Source of the DNA: Luteimonas huabeiensis HB2
GTDB lineage: Bacteria; Pseudomonadota; Gammaproteobacteria; Xanthomonadales; Xanthomonadaceae
Length of the DNA: 64,000 nucleotides
Reading direction: 5' to 3'
NCBI RefSeq assembly: GCF_000559025.1
Contig: NZ_JAAN01000031.1
Coordinates: 92,166 to 156,165, forward strand
Shown here one piece after another: positions 17,307-28,833 of this stretch (positions within the stretch are counted from its first letter, which is position 1; each line of letters starts with the position of its first letter). Position numbers and translations under genes: made by a program. The notes beneath the pieces are model-generated. The model did no database searches and had not been told where the DNA came from. It saw only the letters and a list, made by a program, of their open reading frames with translations.

Positions 17307-19112
17307 CTACTCGCGGCTCGTGCTCAGCACCGCCAGGAAGGCTTCCTGCGGGATATCGACGCGGCCGACCTGTTTCATGCGCTTCTTGCCTTCCTTCTGC
17401 TTCTCCAGCAGCTTCTTCTTGCGCGAAACGTCGCCACCATAGCACTTGGCGAGCACGTTCTTGCGCAGCGCCTTGACCGTGGTGCGGGCGATGATCTGCG
17501 AGCCGATCGCGGCCTGGATCGCCACGTCGAACTGCTGCCGCGGGATCAGTTCCTTCATCTTCTCGGTCAGCTCGCGGCCGCGCCGGTCGGCGTGGCTGCG
17601 GTGCACGATCAAGGACAGCGCATCGACCTTGTCGCCGTTGATCAGCACGTCCACGCGCACGAACGGGCCCGGATCGAAGCGCAGGAAGTGGTAGTCCAGC
17701 GAGGCGTAGCCGCGGCTGACCGACTTCAGCCTGTCGAAGAAGTCCAGCACCACTTCGGCCATCGGCAGCTCGTAGCTCACCTGCACCTGGCCGCCGAGGT
17801 ACTGGATGCCGATCTGCGAGCCGCGCTTTTCCTCGCACAGGGTGATCACCGCGCCCACGTAGTCGGGCGGGGTCAGGATGTTGGCGCGGATGATCGGCTC
17901 GCGGATCTCCTCGATCTGGTTGACCGGCGGCAGCTGCGCGGGGTTGTCCAGCGGCACGATGGTGCCGTCGGTCTTCAGGATCTCGTAGATCACCGTCGGC
18001 GCGGTGGTGATCAGGTTGAGGTCGTACTCGCGCTCCAGCCGCTCCTGCACGATCTCCATGTGCAGCATGCCCAGGAAGCCGCAGCGGAAGCCGAAGCCCA
18101 TCGCCTCGGAGCTTTCCGGCTCGAAGCGCAGCGCGGCGTCGTTGAGCCGCAGCTTGTCGAGCGCCTCGCGCAGGTCCGGATAGTCCTCGGCATCGACCGG
18201 GAACAGGCCGGCGAACACGCGCGGCTGCATCTCCTGGAACCCCGGCAGCGGCTTGGGCGCGGGATCCGCGGCCAGCGTGAGGGTGTCGCCGACCGGCGCG
18301 CCGTGCACGTCCTTGATGCTGGCTGTGATCCAGCCCACCTCGCCGGCGCGCAGCGCCGGCAGCTCCTTGCGCTTGGGGGTGAACACGCCGACCTTGTCCA
18401 CCTCGTGGGCGCGCCCGGTCGACATCACCAGGATCTTGCTCCTGGGCTTGATCTCGCCCTGCATGACGCGCACCAGCGACACCACGCCCAGGTAGTTGTC
18501 GAACCAGGAGTCGATGATCAGCGCCTGCAGCTTGTCGGTGTCGCGCGGCGCAGGCGGCGGGATGCGGTGGACGATGGCTTCCAGCACGTCCTGCACGTTG
18601 AGGCCGGTCTTGGCGCTGACCGCGATCGCATCGCTGGCGTCGATGCCGATCACCGCCTCGATCTCGCCCTTGGCGCGCTCGATGTCGGCGGTGGGCAGGT
18701 CGATCTTGTTGAGCACCGGCACCACCTCCAGCCCCTGCTCCACCGCGGTGTAGCAGTTGGCCACCGACTGCGCCTCCACGCCCTGGGCGGCATCGACCAC
18801 CAGCAGCGCGCCTTCGCAGGCGGCCAGCGAGCGGCTGACCTCGTAGCTGAAGTCGACGTGGCCGGGGGTATCGATGAAATTGAGGTGGTAGGTCTGCCCG
18901 TCCTTTGCGGTGTACGGCAGCGAGACCGACTGCGCCTTGATGGTGATGCCGCGCTCGCGCTCGATGGGATTGTTGTCGAGCACCTGCGCTTCCATCTCGC
19001 GTTCGGACAGGCCGCCGCACAGCTGGATGATGCGATCGGCGAGCGTCGACTTGCCGTGGTCGACGTGGGCGATGATGGAGAAGTTGCGGATGTTCCGCAT
19101 CGGGTCGGTCAT
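17307..19112 (-). CDS. lepA: Elongation factor 4 (LepA)
   Basis: Ribosomal GTPase that back-translocates or helps initiation under stress. 601 aa, standard length. G1 [10 protein letters not shown] near residue 15, G2/G3 with RGITIKAQ and DTPGHVDF, G4 NKIDLP. The LepA-specific C-terminal domain is present ([25 protein letters not shown], then a Lys-rich segment). ATG start at 19112; an ATG at the fifth codon is an alternative. Confidence 0.98.
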   Translation of the reverse strand: MTDPMRNIRNFSIIAHVDHGKSTLADRIIQLCGGLSEREMEAQVLDNNPIERERGITIKAQSVSLPYTAKDGQTYHLNFIDTPGHVDFSYEVSRSLAACEGALLVVDAAQGVEAQSVANCYTAVEQGLEVVPVLNKIDLPTADIERAKGEIEAVIGIDASDAIAVSAKTGLNVQDVLEAIVHRIPPPAPRDTDKLQALIIDSWFDNYLGVVSLVRVMQGEIKPRSKILVMSTGRAHEVDKVGVFTPKRKELPALRAGEVGWITASIKDVHGAPVGDTLTLAADPAPKPLPGFQEMQPRVFAGLFPVDAEDYPDLREALDKLRLNDAALRFEPESSEAMGFGFRCGFLGMLHMEIVQERLEREYDLNLITTAPTVIYEILKTDGTIVPLDNPAQLPPVNQIEEIREPIIRANILTPPDYVGAVITLCEEKRGSQIGIQYLGGQVQVSYELPMAEVVLDFFDRLKSVSRGYASLDYHFLRFDPGPFVRVDVLINGDKVDALSLIVHRSHADRRGRELTEKMKELIPRQQFDVAIQAAIGSQIIARTTVKALRKNVLAKCYGGDVSRKKKLLEKQKEGKKRMKQVGRVDIPQEAFLAVLSTSRE

Positions 19113-19190
19113 GGGAGCGGCGGTCCGCGCGGCGAGGGCGTCAAAACGGCGAATTATCGCACAAGGCGCGCGCGGCGATCGGCCCGCGAC

Positions 19191-19217
19191 GCGCCCCGGC
19201 CGCCTCGGCCGGGGCGC
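19191..19217 (-). terminator. Hairpin downstream of mucD
   Basis: Perfect inverted repeat: a 12-bp GC stem (GCGCCCCGGCCG with its complement) closed by CCT. It lies 28 bp past the mucD stop and before lepA on the same strand. No long T run follows, so termination or 3'-end protection is inferred from stem strength and position. Confidence 0.55.
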
Positions 19218-19244
19218 CGCCGCCCGATCTCCCGGCAGCCCGGG

Positions 19245-20798
19245 CTAGCGCTCGCCGTCCTCGCGCGGGGTGACCGCCACGAACTGGGTGCCGCGGGGAT
19301 TGCGCACCAGCAGCATCACCGTGTCGCCGGCCTTCACGCCGCGCAGGGCGCGGTCGAGCTCGGCGGGCGAGCCCACGTCCTCCCGGCCCACCCGCAGCAC
19401 CACGTCGCCGGGCTGGATGCCGGCGCTGCGCGCGGCCAGGCCGGTCACCTGCGCGATCCGCACGCCCTTGCCCTCCTCGATCCCCAGCTGGCGCCGCTGC
19501 GCGGCGGTCAGCTCCTGGCCGACCAGGCCGAGCGGGTTGCTCGAGGCCGACGGCGCCGGGGACGGCGCGGGCTGCCCGCCCTGGCGGACGGCGGCCAGCT
19601 CGTTGCGGTCGAGCGGGGCCAGGGTGATCTCGAAGGTGCGCTCGCGGCCCTCGCGGAACACCGACAGCCGAACCTTGGCGCCCGGCGCCTTGTTGCCGAT
19701 CAGCGGCGGCAGGTCGCTGGGCTGGTAGATGGTCGTGCCGTCGACGCTGCGGATCACGTCGCCCGGCTCCAGCCCCGCCTTCTCGGCCGGGCTGCCCGGC
19801 ACGATCTCGCTGACCAGCGCGCCGAGCGTATCGGGCAGGCCGAAGCCGCGCGCCTGATCGGCGCTGATGCCCTGGGCCTGGAACCGCACGCCGATCTGGC
19901 CGCGCTGCACCGAGCCGGTCGCCTTGATCTGCTCGGCGACGTTCATCGCCATGTCGATCGGGATCGCGAAGCTCACGCCCTGGAATCCGCCGGTGTTGCT
20001 GAAGATCTGCGAGTTGATGCCGATCACCTCGCCGCGGGTGTTGAGCAGCGGGCCGCCGGAGTTGCCGCGGTTGATCGCCACGTCGGTCTGGATGAAGGGC
20101 ACGTACTGCTGGTTGGTGTACGGGTTGGAGCGGCCGACCGCGCTGACGATGCCCGCGGTCACCGACTGCTCGAGCCCGAACGGCGAGCCGATCGCCACCG
20201 CCCACTGGCCGGACTTGACCTGCCGCGAATCGCCCGCGCGCAGCGCGGTTAGGCCGTTGCCCTCGATCTTCAGCACGGCGACGTCGGACTCCTCGTCGCT
20301 GCCGACGATCTTCGCGTCGAACTGGCGGCGGTCCTGCAGGCGCACGGTTACCGATTCGGCGCCGGCGACGACGTGGTGGTTGGTCAGCACGTAGCCGTCG
20401 GCGGAGACGATGAAGCCGGTGCCCATCGAGGTGCCGCGCGGCATGCCCGGCTCGCCGGGGAACCCCGGGCCGCCCGGGCCGCCGGGGAACGGGAAGTCCG
20501 GCCCCAGCAGGCGACGGAAGATGTCCGGCAGCATGTCGTCCTGCGGCATCTGCCCGCGCTGCGCGGTGCGATCGGCGCCGATGGTGGCCTCGATGCTGAC
20601 CACGCCCGGGGCGACCTGCTCGACCAGCCGGGTGAAGTCGGGCAGGCCGGTCACCAGTTGCTGGGCCGGGGCTGCGGGCGCCTGCTGCGGGGCGGCAGCG
20701 GCCGCCTGCGGCTCGGCGGTGGCGATGGGCAGGATCACGGCGGCGGTCGCGGCCGCGGTGGCCACGACCAGGACGGCGGCGGGCAGGACTTTCTTCAT
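19245..20798 (-). CDS. mucD: DegP/MucD-type periplasmic serine protease
   Basis: Periplasmic HtrA protease that degrades misfolded envelope proteins. 517 aa: signal sequence (1-28), trypsin-like domain with His142 (TNHHVV), Asp172 (ESDVAVL) and Ser247 (GNSGGPL), then two PDZ domains (about 310-400 and 430-510). A collagen-like Gly/Pro stretch (about 105-122) sits in the LA-loop region ahead of the active site. It is third in rpoE-rseA-mucD, as in other xanthomonads and as algU-mucA-mucD in Pseudomonas, linking the protease to the sigma-E response. Confidence 0.94.
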   Translation of the reverse strand: MKKVLPAAVLVVATAAATAAVILPIATAEPQAAAAAPQQAPAAPAQQLVTGLPDFTRLVEQVAPGVVSIEATIGADRTAQRGQMPQDDMLPDIFRRLLGPDFPFPGGPGGPGFPGEPGMPRGTSMGTGFIVSADGYVLTNHHVVAGAESVTVRLQDRRQFDAKIVGSDEESDVAVLKIEGNGLTALRAGDSRQVKSGQWAVAIGSPFGLEQSVTAGIVSAVGRSNPYTNQQYVPFIQTDVAINRGNSGGPLLNTRGEVIGINSQIFSNTGGFQGVSFAIPIDMAMNVAEQIKATGSVQRGQIGVRFQAQGISADQARGFGLPDTLGALVSEIVPGSPAEKAGLEPGDVIRSVDGTTIYQPSDLPPLIGNKAPGAKVRLSVFREGRERTFEITLAPLDRNELAAVRQGGQPAPSPAPSASSNPLGLVGQELTAAQRRQLGIEEGKGVRIAQVTGLAARSAGIQPGDVVLRVGREDVGSPAELDRALRGVKAGDTVMLLVRNPRGTQFVAVTPREDGER

Positions 20799-20871
20799 CG
20801 GGGAACGATCCTCGACAGCGGGAACGGGGGATTCGGCAGGCGCGCCGCGGGCCCACGGCCCGCGGCGGCGA

Positions 20872-21840
20872 TCAGTCGGCGTCGGCCGGGGGCAACGGCC
20901 CCAGCGCGCCGGCGGGTTGCGGCCAGACCAGCGCCGGCAGCGGCATCGCCAGCCGCGCCTCGAGGCGCGGTTCGAACGGATGGAAGGACGGCGCCTCCAG
21001 GCCGATGGCGGCGCTGCCGGACGCATAGCCGGCGGCGAACGCGCTGCCGCCGCCGAAGCCGGCCTGCGGCCAGGGCCGCGCGACCGGCGCGGGCGCGGCC
21101 TCTGCGGCGAACGTCGGCCGTGCCGCGGCGGCAGCCGGCGCCGGGGCGGCCGCGGCCAGCATCCGCTCGGGGGCGGCCGACGCCTCCTGGCGACGGCGCT
21201 CGCGCGTGACCGCGGCGCGCTGGCTCTGCCCGCGCGAACGCCGCTCCTCGCGGCGCGGGGCTTCGGCCACGGCCAGCGCGCTGGCGCCGGCCATCGCCAG
21301 GGTGACGCCTTCCAGCGGCGCGGCGGCGGGGGCATCCGGCGCGAAGGTCGGCGCGGTGGGCGCCGGCGCCGGTTTCGGCACGGGATCGGCGGCGGCGACG
21401 CGGGCCGGCGCGGGCGTCTCGACCTCCAGCGGCGCCTGCGCCTGACGGCCCACCAGCAACGCCACCACCGCCACCGAGGCGGCGAGCGCGGCGCTGCCGC
21501 CCCAGCGCAGCAGGCCGCCGCGGCGCGCGGCCTGGCCGGCCGACTGCACGACGGCGTCCTGCGCCTGGGCGTCGCCGGCGATCGCGCGCGCCACGTTGGC
21601 GGCGAAGTCGGCCGGCAGCAGCGCCGCATGGCGGCCGCGCAGCACGTCGCCGCAGACCTGCCAGCGCTCCCAGCACGCGGCCAGCTCGGTGTCGTGCTCG
21701 AGCCTGCGCAGCATGAAGCGCGCCTGGTCGGGCGACAGTTCGCCGTCCAGCATCGCCGAGAGCTGCTGGCGGTGGTAGCGGTAGAGCTTGTCGGGTTCGG
21801 GCTGCAGCTGCAGCGCGTCGATGTCGTCGGAATGCATCAT
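20872..21840 (-). CDS. Anti-sigma-E factor, RseA-like
   Basis: Predicted inner-membrane anti-sigma factor, 322 aa. The cytoplasmic N-terminal domain (about 20-90: LSAMLDGELSPDQARFMLRR, LAACWERWQVCGDVLRG) matches the RseA/MucA sigma-binding domain. One transmembrane helix is at about 114-131. The periplasmic part is long and low complexity, rich in Ala, Pro and Arg, with no recognised RseA_C fold. The ATG overlaps the rpoE stop, ensuring coupled synthesis with its sigma factor. Confidence 0.88.
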   Translation of the reverse strand: MMHSDDIDALQLQPEPDKLYRYHRQQLSAMLDGELSPDQARFMLRRLEHDTELAACWERWQVCGDVLRGRHAALLPADFAANVARAIAGDAQAQDAVVQSAGQAARRGGLLRWGGSAALAASVAVVALLVGRQAQAPLEVETPAPARVAAADPVPKPAPAPTAPTFAPDAPAAAPLEGVTLAMAGASALAVAEAPRREERRSRGQSQRAAVTRERRRQEASAAPERMLAAAAPAPAAAAARPTFAAEAAPAPVARPWPQAGFGGGSAFAAGYASGSAAIGLEAPSFHPFEPRLEARLAMPLPALVWPQPAGALGPLPPADAD

Positions 21841-22451
21841 CGGATCGCACGCTCCGCGGGAGTTTCGTTGTCCATCAACGGTTTCAGTTCCTGGTCGATC
21901 GCCTCGCGCGCACGGAAGATGCGCGACCTGACGGTGCCGATCGGGCAGTCCATGCGCCGGGCGATGTCCTCGTAGCTCAGACCGTCGACCTCGCGCAGCG
22001 TGATCGCGACCCGCAGCTCCTCGGGCAGTGCTTCGACCGCGCGCATCACCGTTTGTTCCATCTGCTGCCGCATCAGCTCGCGCTCGGGGGTGTCGGTATC
22101 GCGCAGCCGCACCCCCGAATCGAACTGCTCGGCGTCGGCGACGTCGATGTCGTCGGTCGGCGGCCGCCGGTTGTGCGCGACCAGGTGGTTCTTGGCGGTG
22201 TTGACCGCGATCCGGTGCAGCCAGGTGTAGAACTGCGCGTCGCCGCGGAAGTTGCCGATCGCCCGGTAGGCGCGGATGAAAGTCTCCTGCGCCACGTCCT
22301 GGCACTCGCTCCAGTCCGCCACGTAGCGCCCGATCAGCGCCGCGATGCGGTGCTGGTACTTGCGCACCAGCAGGTCGAAGGCGGCGCTGTCGCCGCGCTG
22401 GACGCGGCGGACCAGCTCCTGGTCCAGCTGTTCGGTGTCGTTGTCGGCCAT
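21837..22451 (-). CDS. rpoE: ECF sigma factor, sigma-E/AlgU type
   Basis: Extracytoplasmic-stress sigma factor, 204 aa. Region 2 includes FDLLVRKYQHRIAALIGRYV and DVAQETFIRAYRAI; region 4 includes LPEELRVAITLREVDGLSYEDIA and GTVRSRIFRAREAI. These are typical of RpoE/AlgU. The ATG at 22451 fits the family N-terminus. A possible sigma-E promoter lies 40-70 bp upstream, suggesting autoregulation. Held inactive by the next gene product. Confidence 0.96.
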   Translation of the reverse strand: MADNDTEQLDQELVRRVQRGDSAAFDLLVRKYQHRIAALIGRYVADWSECQDVAQETFIRAYRAIGNFRGDAQFYTWLHRIAVNTAKNHLVAHNRRPPTDDIDVADAEQFDSGVRLRDTDTPERELMRQQMEQTVMRAVEALPEELRVAITLREVDGLSYEDIARRMDCPIGTVRSRIFRAREAIDQELKPLMDNETPAERAIR

Positions 22452-22491
22452 CGGCCGGTGGCTCCTGTGACCCGGCGCGACGACCGGGCGT

Positions 22492-22519
22492 TGTGACCTG
22501 GACGCAGGCGGCGAGTTCC
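22492..22519 (-). promoter_or_regulatory. Candidate sigma-E promoter of rpoE
   Basis: On the reverse strand GGAACT (22519-22514) is followed after 16 bp by GTCACA (22497-22492). This fits the general ECF pattern of a GGAAC -35 box and a GTC-containing -10 box. It would start transcription roughly 35 nt upstream of the rpoE ATG. Pattern match only. Confidence 0.4.
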
Positions 22520-22626
22520 CGCCGCCCGCGCGCTTCACCGCGAACGCTTCATCTTGGGGTGCCCCGCCCCGCTCGCAAGTCGTCGCCGCGCGCGCGATTT
22601 GACGCCGGCGGAACGACCTCTGGATC

Positions 22627-22650
22627 ATAAGGGCTTCTCCCGTACCTTAT
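22627..22650. promoter_or_regulatory. Inverted repeat ATAAGG-N12-CCTTAT upstream of fadB-like gene
   Basis: A 6-bp perfect inverted repeat with a 12-bp spacer, 13 bp before the ATG of the beta-oxidation gene. A and T are scarce here, so the AT-rich arms stand out. A TTGACG lies upstream at 22599-22604. It could be an operator or the -10 region of the promoter. Confidence 0.3.
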
Positions 22651-22663
22651 CGGATGGTGCCGT

Positions 22664-24721
22664 ATGGTGGCAGGCCTCGACGGACTGCGCTTCAGCCACT
22701 GGAAGGCCGAGTCGCGCGAAGACGGCGTGCTGGTGCTGGCGTTCGACCGCGCCGGCGAGTCGGTCAACACCTTCGCCCAGGACGTGCTGATCGAGCTCGA
22801 CGCCCTGCTCGAGCGCCTGGCGCTGGAGCCGCCGAAGGGTCTGGTGATCCGCTCGGCGAAGGCGAAGGGCTTCATCGCCGGCGCCGACATCCGCGAGTTC
22901 GCGGAATTCGACGCCAAGGGCACCATCGGCGATTCGATCCGGCGCGGCCAGCAGGTGTTCCAGCGCCTGGCCGACCTGCCCTGCCCGACCGTGGCCGCGA
23001 TCCACGGTTTCTGCATGGGCGGCGGCACCGAGCTGGCGCTGGCCTGCGACTACCGCGTGGCCAGCAGCGATGCGTCCACCCGCATCGGCCTGCCCGAGGT
23101 CAAGCTCGGCATCTACCCCGGCTGGGGCGGCAGCGTGCGGCTGCCGCGCCTGGTCGGCGCGCCGGCGGCCTTCGACATGATGCTGACCGGCCGCGCGCTG
23201 TCGGCCAAGGCCGCGCGCGGCATCGGCCTGGTGGACAAGATCGCCGAGCCGGCGCTGCTGATCGATACCGCCGCGACGCTCGCCCTGCGCGGCCTGCAGC
23301 GGCCGTTCAAGCAGCGCGCGCTGGGCTGGCTGACCAATACCTGGCCGGCGCGGCAGCTGCTGGCGCCGCAGATGGTCAAGCAGGTCTCGCGCAAGGCGCG
23401 CAAGGAGCACTACCCCGCGCCCTACACGCTGATCGAGACCTGGCGCCGCACCGGCGGCGGCCTCCAGAACCGGCTGGCCGCGGAGCGCAAGTCGGTGGTC
23501 CGGCTCGCCGGCACCGCGACCGCGCGCAACCTGACCCGGGTCTTCTTCCTGCAGGAGCGCCTGAAGGGCCTGGGCGGCGGGCATGCGCATGCGATCGAGG
23601 CCGTGCACGTGGTCGGCGCCGGCGTCATGGGCGGCGACATCGCGGCCTGGGCCGCCTACAAGGGCTTCCAGGTGACCCTGCAGGACCGCGAGCAGCCCTA
23701 CATCGACCAGGCGCTGGCGCGCGCGCAGTCGCTGTTCCAGAAGAAGGTCAAGGACGACGACAAGCGCCCCGAGGTGGCCGCGCGCCTGAAGTCCGATCTC
23801 GCCGGCGACGGCGTGGCGCGGGCGGACCTGGTGATCGAGGCGATCGTGGAGGACGCGCAGGCCAAGCGCGGGCTCTACGCGCAGGCCGAGCCGCGGCTCA
23901 AGCCCGGCGCGCTGCTGGCGACCAACACCTCCTCGATCCCGCTGGCGGAGCTCGCGCAGGGGCTGCAGCGGCCGGCGCAGTTCGCGGGCCTGCACTACTT
24001 CAACCCGGTGGCGCTGATGCCGCTGGTGGAGATCGTCCGCCACGACGGCGTGGCCGAGGAAACGCTGGCGCGGCTGGCCGCGTTCTGCAAGGCGATCGAC
24101 AAGCTGCCGGTGCCGGTGGCGGGCTCGCCCGGCTTCCTGGTCAACCGCCTGCTGTTTCCCTACCTGCTGGAGGCGGCCACCGCCTACGCCGAGGGCATCC
24201 CGGCGCCGGTCATCGACAAGGCGGCGGTGCGGTTCGGCATGCCGATGGGCCCGATCGAGCTGATCGACACCGTGGGCCTGGACGTGGCGGCCGGCGTCGG
24301 CCGGGAACTCGCGCCCTTCCTCGGCCTGGCGATCCCGCCGGCGCTGGCCACGCCGCCCGAGCCGGGCAAGCGCGGCAAGAAGGACGGCCAGGGCTTCTAC
24401 GCCTGGGAGGACGGCAAGCCGAAGAAGCCGGAGGTGCCCAAGGACTACGTGGCGCCGGACGACCTCGAGGACCGGCTGGTGCTGCCGCTGGTCAACGAGG
24501 CGGTCGCGGCCCTGCACGAGGGCGTGGTGGCCGATGCCGACCTGCTCGATGCGGGGGTCGTCTTCGGTACCGGCTTCGCGCCGTTCCGCGGCGGCCCGAT
24601 CCAGTACCTGCGCGAGACCGGCATCGACACCGTGCGCGCCCGGCTGCAGGCGCTGCAGGCCCGCCACGGCGACCGCTTCGCGCCGCGCCCGGGCTGGGAC
24701 GATCCGGCGCTGCGCGGCTAG
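22664..24721 (+). CDS. Multifunctional enoyl-CoA hydratase / 3-hydroxyacyl-CoA dehydrogenase
   Basis: Beta-oxidation enzyme, 685 aa, FadB/FadJ type. The N-terminal crotonase domain (about 1-200) carries KGFIAGADIREF and GFCMGGGTELALACDYRVA for the oxyanion hole and the catalytic Glu in GLPEVKLGIYPG. The NAD-binding domain begins near VHVVGAGVMGGDIAAW (about 325), followed by HYFNPV and a split 3HCDH C-terminal domain. No thiolase gene is adjacent. Its stop shares the palindrome CTAG with the stop of the convergent TetR gene. Exact ortholog (fadB or fadJ) is not resolved. Confidence 0.93.
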   Translation: MVAGLDGLRFSHWKAESREDGVLVLAFDRAGESVNTFAQDVLIELDALLERLALEPPKGLVIRSAKAKGFIAGADIREFAEFDAKGTIGDSIRRGQQVFQRLADLPCPTVAAIHGFCMGGGTELALACDYRVASSDASTRIGLPEVKLGIYPGWGGSVRLPRLVGAPAAFDMMLTGRALSAKAARGIGLVDKIAEPALLIDTAATLALRGLQRPFKQRALGWLTNTWPARQLLAPQMVKQVSRKARKEHYPAPYTLIETWRRTGGGLQNRLAAERKSVVRLAGTATARNLTRVFFLQERLKGLGGGHAHAIEAVHVVGAGVMGGDIAAWAAYKGFQVTLQDREQPYIDQALARAQSLFQKKVKDDDKRPEVAARLKSDLAGDGVARADLVIEAIVEDAQAKRGLYAQAEPRLKPGALLATNTSSIPLAELAQGLQRPAQFAGLHYFNPVALMPLVEIVRHDGVAEETLARLAAFCKAIDKLPVPVAGSPGFLVNRLLFPYLLEAATAYAEGIPAPVIDKAAVRFGMPMGPIELIDTVGLDVAAGVGRELAPFLGLAIPPALATPPEPGKRGKKDGQGFYAWEDGKPKKPEVPKDYVAPDDLEDRLVLPLVNEAVAALHEGVVADADLLDAGVVFGTGFAPFRGGPIQYLRETGIDTVRARLQALQARHGDRFAPRPGWDDPALRG

Positions 24722-25341
24722 CCGCGCAGCGATCCGCCCCGGCCGGCGGACGCGTCCTGGTCCAGCGCCGCCGCGCGCTGGCGCAGCATGTCCAGCAGGG
24801 CCTGGTGTTCGTCCGGCGTGAGCGCGAGCATCTCGAAGGCCTCGCCGAAGAACAGCCCGTCGAGGGCGAGCGAGATCAGCAGCGCGTCCAGGAACCTCGG
24901 GCCGTTCGCGCGCAGCGCGTCCAGGTGCTCGAGGTGCAGTCGCCGGGGGCGCGCCATCAGCTCGGGGGTGTTGACCGCGGCGACGATGAAGGAGCGGATC
25001 GTCTGCGGTGCGTTGAAGCCGGAGCGGCGCATCTCGATTTCCGCCTCGAGATGGGCCTGGACGTAACCGCCCGGCGTCTCGGGGTAGCGTCGCCTCGCGC
25101 GCTCCAGCTCGGACTGGTAGCGCTCGATCTGCCGATCGACCATCGCGGTCAGCAGCGCGTCCTTGCTGGCGAAGTGGTAGAGCAGCCCGCCCTTGCTGAC
25201 CCCGGCCTCGGCGGCGACGGCATCCAGCGTCAGGTGCGCCGCGCCCACCTGCTCCGCCACGGCCAGCGCCGCATCCAGGATCCGTTCGCGCGCATTGGCG
25301 CGGCCGGGCGCGGCGGCGTCCGCCTCGTCACGTTCAACCAT
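24718..25341 (-). CDS. TetR/AcrR-family repressor
   Basis: 207-aa regulator. The N-terminal HTH (about 20-65) includes RERILDAALAVAEQVG, LTLDAVAAEAGVSKGGLLYHFASKDALL; the C-terminal half is a helical ligand domain with no family I can name. Its ATG is 63 bp from the start of a divergent small gene, and the gap holds an operator-like palindrome, so self-repression is likely. It faces the fadB-like gene, and a fatty-acid-related ligand is possible but only inferred from position. Confidence 0.88.
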   Translation of the reverse strand: MVERDEADAAAPGRANARERILDAALAVAEQVGAAHLTLDAVAAEAGVSKGGLLYHFASKDALLTAMVDRQIERYQSELERARRRYPETPGGYVQAHLEAEIEMRRSGFNAPQTIRSFIVAAVNTPELMARPRRLHLEHLDALRANGPRFLDALLISLALDGLFFGEAFEMLALTPDEHQALLDMLRQRAAALDQDASAGRGGSLRG

Positions 25342-25353
25342 CGTTCAGCCTCC

Positions 25354-25376
25354 TATACTTTACCATCCAGACGGTA
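25354..25376. promoter_or_regulatory. TetR operator candidate overlapping a -10 box
   Basis: TATACT (25354-25359) is a good -10 box for the rightward small gene. Two bases on lies the imperfect palindrome TACCATCCAGACGGTA (25361-25376), symmetrical at 12 of 16 positions. A repressor bound here would block rightward transcription and sit 20 bp from the tetR ATG. The size suits a TetR dimer. Confidence 0.55.
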
Positions 25377-25404
25377 CACCCCTGGAATCAAGACAGATTA
25401 CGCC

Positions 25405-25671
25405 ATGACAGCTCAGCTGCACGTGCCGGTTTCCGTGGTCTCGCCGCCGGCCGTCGGCGGCGCCGAGGCCTACGCTGCGCTGGCCTGGATCGAGGAATTC
25501 GTGCGCCTGGCGCGCTGCGCCATCGAGGAAGAAGACGACGAGGCGCTGCGCCGGCGCTACGAGGACGAGGTGTTGCGGCGCGCGGCGTTCCTGCGCGCGG
25601 CCGGGCTGTTCGACATCGTGCGCATCGACCACCCCGGCCTGCGCGCCATGGTGGACGACGCGGCGCGCTGA
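25405..25671 (+). CDS. Small acidic hypothetical protein, 88 aa
   Basis: Encodes 88 residues with no signal peptide or membrane helix. The middle is strongly helical and charged (CAIEEEDDEALRRRYEDEVLRR), and the end reads FDIVRIDHPGLRAMV. I do not recognise a family. It is divergent from the TetR gene and downstream of an operator-like palindrome and a TATACT box, so it is probably the regulated target. Codon use looks like its neighbours. Confidence 0.65.
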   Translation: MTAQLHVPVSVVSPPAVGGAEAYAALAWIEEFVRLARCAIEEEDDEALRRRYEDEVLRRAAFLRAAGLFDIVRIDHPGLRAMVDDAAR

Positions 25672-25690
25672 GCGGCGAGCGTTCCGGCGG

Positions 25691-25708
25691 CGCGGGCGCG
25701 GGCCCGCG
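25691..25708. terminator. Hairpin between convergent small gene and pilZ
   Basis: CGCGGGC, a 4-base loop and GCCCGCG form a 7-bp perfect stem in the 62-bp convergent gap. It could end transcription from either side; no T run is present. Confidence 0.4.
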
Positions 25709-25733
25709 CGAAGGTGACGGCCGGGCATCGCCG

Positions 25734-26093
25734 CTACATGGTGTGGGTGGGTTTCTCGGCCGTCAGCGTGCCGGCCAGCAGCGTCTCGATCTTGCCGCGC
25801 ACGGTCTCGCCCTCGCCGCTGTCGGCGAACTGCACGCCGATGCCGGCCATGCGGTTGCCCTGCGCGCCGGGCGGCGTCACCCAGACCACCTTGCCGGCCA
25901 CCGGCAGCCGCTCGCTGGACTCGGGCAGGGTCAGCAGCAGGAACACCTCGTCGCCGATGAAGTAGCGCTTGGGCGTGGGCACGAAGATGCCGCCGGACTT
26001 GAGGTAGGGCATGTAGGCGCCGTAGAGCTGCGCCTTGTCCTTGACCGTCAGCGACAGGATGCCCTGCCGCGCGCCCGTACCCGTGCTGCCCAT
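25734..26093 (-). CDS. pilZ: PilZ-domain type IV pilus protein
   Basis: 119-aa single PilZ domain (GGIFVPTPKRYFIGDEVFLLLTLPE, then VAGKVVWVTPPG and GIGVQF). It is the family member needed for type IV pilus assembly, which in xanthomonads binds PilB and an EAL protein rather than c-di-GMP; the N-terminal RxxxR c-di-GMP motif is not seen, in line with this. It starts 2 bp after the holB stop, the usual placement. Confidence 0.92.
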   Translation of the reverse strand: MGSTGTGARQGILSLTVKDKAQLYGAYMPYLKSGGIFVPTPKRYFIGDEVFLLLTLPESSERLPVAGKVVWVTPPGAQGNRMAGIGVQFADSGEGETVRGKIETLLAGTLTAEKPTHTM

Positions 26094-26095
26094 CC

Positions 26096-28751
<2,656 letters not shown>

Positions 28752-28833
28752 CAGCGGGTCCCGCCTGCGTGAGGAATGCGTGTCATCGGCGCCAAGGATA
28801 CCGTGCGGGGGGTCGCCCCGCCCCCCCGGGGAC

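Noticed and set aside
22625..24667. Long reverse frame opposite the fadB-like gene
   Set aside because: Composition is typical of an antisense shadow and the + strand gene has complete domains.
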